Shown here: positions 61,336 to 64,000 of the stretch, in pieces
Layout: the number at the start of each line of letters is the position of its first letter
How positions within the stretch are numbered: the stretch's first letter is position 1
NCBI GenBank assembly: GCA_905221605.1
Contig: CAJNDS010000780.1
Coordinates: 730,602-794,601, forward strand
DNA: 64,000 nt
Source of the DNA: Symbiodinium natans
Taxonomy: Eukaryota > Sar > Dinophyceae > Suessiales > Symbiodiniaceae
Direction of reading: 5' to 3'
Made by a program: the position numbers and the translations under genes
The notes under the pieces: generated by a model
Database searches by the model: none
Told to the model about the DNA's origin: nothing
Seen by the model: the letters and a program-made list of their open reading frames with translations, nothing else

Positions 61336-62853
61336 CCCGAGACTTCAAACACGAAATGAGGAGATTGGGGGAGCAAGAAAACAGCGGCCGAGGAGAAGTG
61401 CTCCCTGCGGCGCCTCGCGCATTGGACCCCGAAGGCGGACATGTGGCTGGCCAAACTTGCCTCTCAGCATCTCTCAACACTTCCATCTTTTGTTAGCAGC
61501 TTTGTGGTTCTCAATTTAGGATTTGGCATTTGGCCGCGAGTGCTAAGTCTGAGAGTTTTTGCTGAACTGTTCCGGCAAGGACATCATAGCCCGAATGCAG
61601 AAAGCAAGGTTTCTCTGTCACGCTTAGACGTCGAGAGAGTGGAGATGGGTTTCAGGGGCTTGGGATGCAGAGTTTTTGTGTACAGGGCTCAAGAAGTTTC
61701 AGGGTGGAGGGAGGGGTTTAGTCGCAGCATTGACGGCGAAAACGGGTGCATGGGGTTGAACGGCCTTGCATTTGAGGTATACAGGCTAGGCGAAGGACTC
61801 CTGCGATCCCCAAGCCCAAATCATACGGAACGTGTTCGACCCCACCACCCCTCCCTGTCCGAGGCCTTGAACCAGAGATGCCAGGTTTGCCTTTGGCACA
61901 GTGTTTTGTTTTCAGAGAGAGAGAGAGAGAGAGACAGAGAGACAGAGAGTAAGAGAGAGTGAGAAAGAGAGCAAAGCATAAAAAAGAGAGCAGGACTTTT
62001 GTTGTAGACGGGATTGAAGGGCCAACCCAGGATGGAACATGTTCTCCCCGGATGCACCCTTCAAGTCCCTGCGGGTGGAGCTTTTTGGCATCCTGGACGC
62101 ACCGCACTGCCGAGGCCAGATGTGAGGTCGTTCCTTCTTGGAATCGAAGCCCGAGCGACAGCAGCAAGATATCACAGAACCATAGAGAACCTGCATCTCG
62201 AGTCGACAAAGTTCCCAGCTGAGCCACGAGCCCCTGCGAGAGAAGGTGACCTGGACAGCTTCTGGCAGCACTGCCCAGTTGTGGAGCTCTGGTCAGAGAA
62301 GGGTTTTGGAGCTCTCAGAACAGCAACGTGTTTTCCTTTAAGTGTTTTGGTTTTAGTATATTCCAGGACCGTTTAGGACTTGAAGTTCCTGCTTGGCTTT
62401 CTGTAGGTCCATCGAACCCATTCATATGAGCGCAAGCCCCCTCCTCGGCCAAGCTCACGATGTCGGTGCGTTTTTGGCAAGCACGACGAGACAAGCCTTG
62501 GGTTCCGGTTGGAGGTCTTACACATATGTACACGTCCGCAGGCACTTACACTGAAGCTTTGAGACCCTCGAAACCTTGAACGGGCTGTCTTTGACGTTGT
62601 TGGCGTTTGACTTGCCCAATGCTTGGGGCACTGTGGGCACAAGGCTATCCATCCTTCTCGTCCCACGTCTTCGCCGACCTCCCACACTGGGGCAACATCT
62701 CCATGCCGGCCCCCAAGAGAGCGCCTCAGACTTGCAAATGGCTGCGACTCAACGGTCCAGCGTGCGCCCTTTTGCGGCATCGAGGTTCTTAACAAAGCCG
62801 TTCTCTTTGCGACAACCCCCTTCCGCGACAAGCGCCCCCCTTCCATCAGGGAG
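61336..62853 (+). CDS. Unrecognised gene, three probable exons
   Basis: Exons: 61336-61434 (RDFKHEMRRLGEQENSGRGE then VLPAAPRALDPE), 62219-62302 (EPRAPAREGDLDSFWQHCPV then VELWSEK) and 62761-62853 (RAPFCGIEVLNKAVLFATTP then FRDKRPPSIRE). The first two join in phase (G plus CT gives Ala) through a GC-AG intron. The third has a strong GTACAC donor but needs another exon before it for phase. It could continue the HTTM-like gene upstream. No family is recognised. Confidence 0.45.
61918..61990. repeat. (GA)n microsatellite in an intron
   Basis: GAGAGACAGAGAGA-type purine tract lying between the exons at 61336-61434 and 62219-62302. Confidence 0.9.
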
Positions 62854-64000
62854 GTACACAAGATGCGTGCGTGACATACGTTTGAAACAACGGAGCAGGA
62901 TACATATCGTAACAGAGGCTGGGTGGCGGGACCCTGACAGCGGTAGAAGCTGCATCAATCGTGTATAGGAATATTTCGAGGACGTAGTACTCGAAAACAT
63001 GGTTTTTTCCCAGTCCCCTAGACTCTGCGTACTAAGAGCACACACCTGGAACGGTTCCCTTCCCGTCCTCAACGGTTGAACAGAAAGTGAAGAGCCACGC
63101 CCCTTCAGGCTTGTCATCCAGGAACCGAGGGGTTCACCAAGTTCAACCCCCTCATGAAGCCCCCAAGTCCTTGGGACTGCAATCCCACAATCCTTCAACG
63201 CCACCTCAGCTATTGGGTCTTAGGAATTCTCATGGTGGTACGGCAGTGGTGCGTTGTCTATGTTGGCCTACAAGGTTCGAGGTGGTGCAAGAACACAGCA
63301 CGAACACCTTATCAGCAAGCTAGACAAATAACCTCCAATCGACCGCCCGTATTTGATTTGAGATCTACAGATCTTGATGGCCTCTGTCGCTACGGCCGCT
63401 AGGGTCTGTGCACTAGGACGCATTCCATGCAGTCCACTCCAGAGCTGAAGGAGCAGCCAGGATGGCGAACGAGGGTGCAGGGTCCAGGGTTGATTGCCAC
63501 GCAACAGTGTGACGACCCTTCACCCTTGACACACAACCTCTGTCTTTAGGAGTTGTTATTCTGGCTTAAGAGTTACCGTCGCTTAGATAACAGTCCTAAA
63601 CCTGCCAGGATAGAAGTATCAGGGCTCCGTGGGGTAGATGTCTTGCGGGAGCGAAAAGCAGGCCCTATCTGGTGGCTACAGTGGCTACTAGATTAACTTG
63701 TAGCAGCGCAACACAGCGGAAGCGAGTGTTTGTTCGGTTGGGACGCCCATACCATGTCATATGGTAGTGTTGTACAGCACCATCATGCGCTTGAATATGC
63801 TAGAACACCATCCCAGGAAACTTGTACGGGAGGGGTGGCTCTCAGAATTGCATTGGGGCAAAGGTAAACAGCAAATCAAGAAGTGATACAAGATAGTATG
63901 TATTCTGTGGCCCTAGCTACTGAATTCCAAGATCACTATTTAACCTACAGTATTACATAAACAGCATAAAGTCCCCCAACTCTGCATTTTTAGAACAGAA
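62854..64000. other. No assignable gene
   Basis: Short open frames only. The last 500 bp is AT-richer, with no repeat or exon signature that I can support. Confidence 0.35.

Overview
The window looks like nuclear DNA of a dinoflagellate, most likely a suessialean or Symbiodiniaceae-type genome. This is an inference. It rests on genes broken into very short exons (18-160 nt) by introns of about 65-1000 bp, on many introns that begin with GC rather than GT, on interstitial CCCTAAA/TTTAGGG (plant/alga-type telomere) repeats, and on large amounts of simple and satellite repeat. No bacterial operon, rRNA, tRNA or organelle gene was seen. Nearly all coding signal is on the + strand. Exons were called by hand from reading frame, flanking AG and GT/GC dinucleotides, phase agreement between neighbours, and family motifs, so exon edges are predictions.

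Layout: 0-4.7 kb has an unrecognised gene fragment, a minisatellite, an (AAGC)n tract and a telomere-repeat higher-order array. 4.86-8.07 kb is a C2-domain gene whose exon phases nearly all agree. 8.9-14.9 kb holds further exons, perhaps of the same gene. 15.5-17.4 kb is a huge CA/CGCA microsatellite. 20.4-28.6 kb is a methylthioribose kinase gene (methionine salvage) with about 14 recognisable exons; its stop codon lies inside a TTTAGGG array. 31.1-35.3 kb has an unrecognised multi-exon gene with a tandemly duplicated exon.

35.7-43.5 kb is a repeat island: a 9-bp repeat array in inverted blocks, two alternating satellites (about 32 bp and 107 bp), then a CACTA/Plavaka-like transposase gene flanked by inverted arrays of a 42-bp repeat. 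A 29-bp inverted repeat brackets this whole island.

43.9-50.3 kb is the most striking gene. A start exon encoding an MGCGA N-terminus is followed by about twelve microexons, eleven of them starting in phase 0, each ending in a GAG (Glu) codon. Together they encode a Pro/Ala/Glu-rich chain of about 161 residues spread over 6.4 kb. A 484-bp MITE-like element sits in one of its introns. 50.3-64 kb has scattered exons, including one resembling an HTTM (vitamin K carboxylase-like) membrane domain, plus microsatellites. Nothing links the genes into one pathway.
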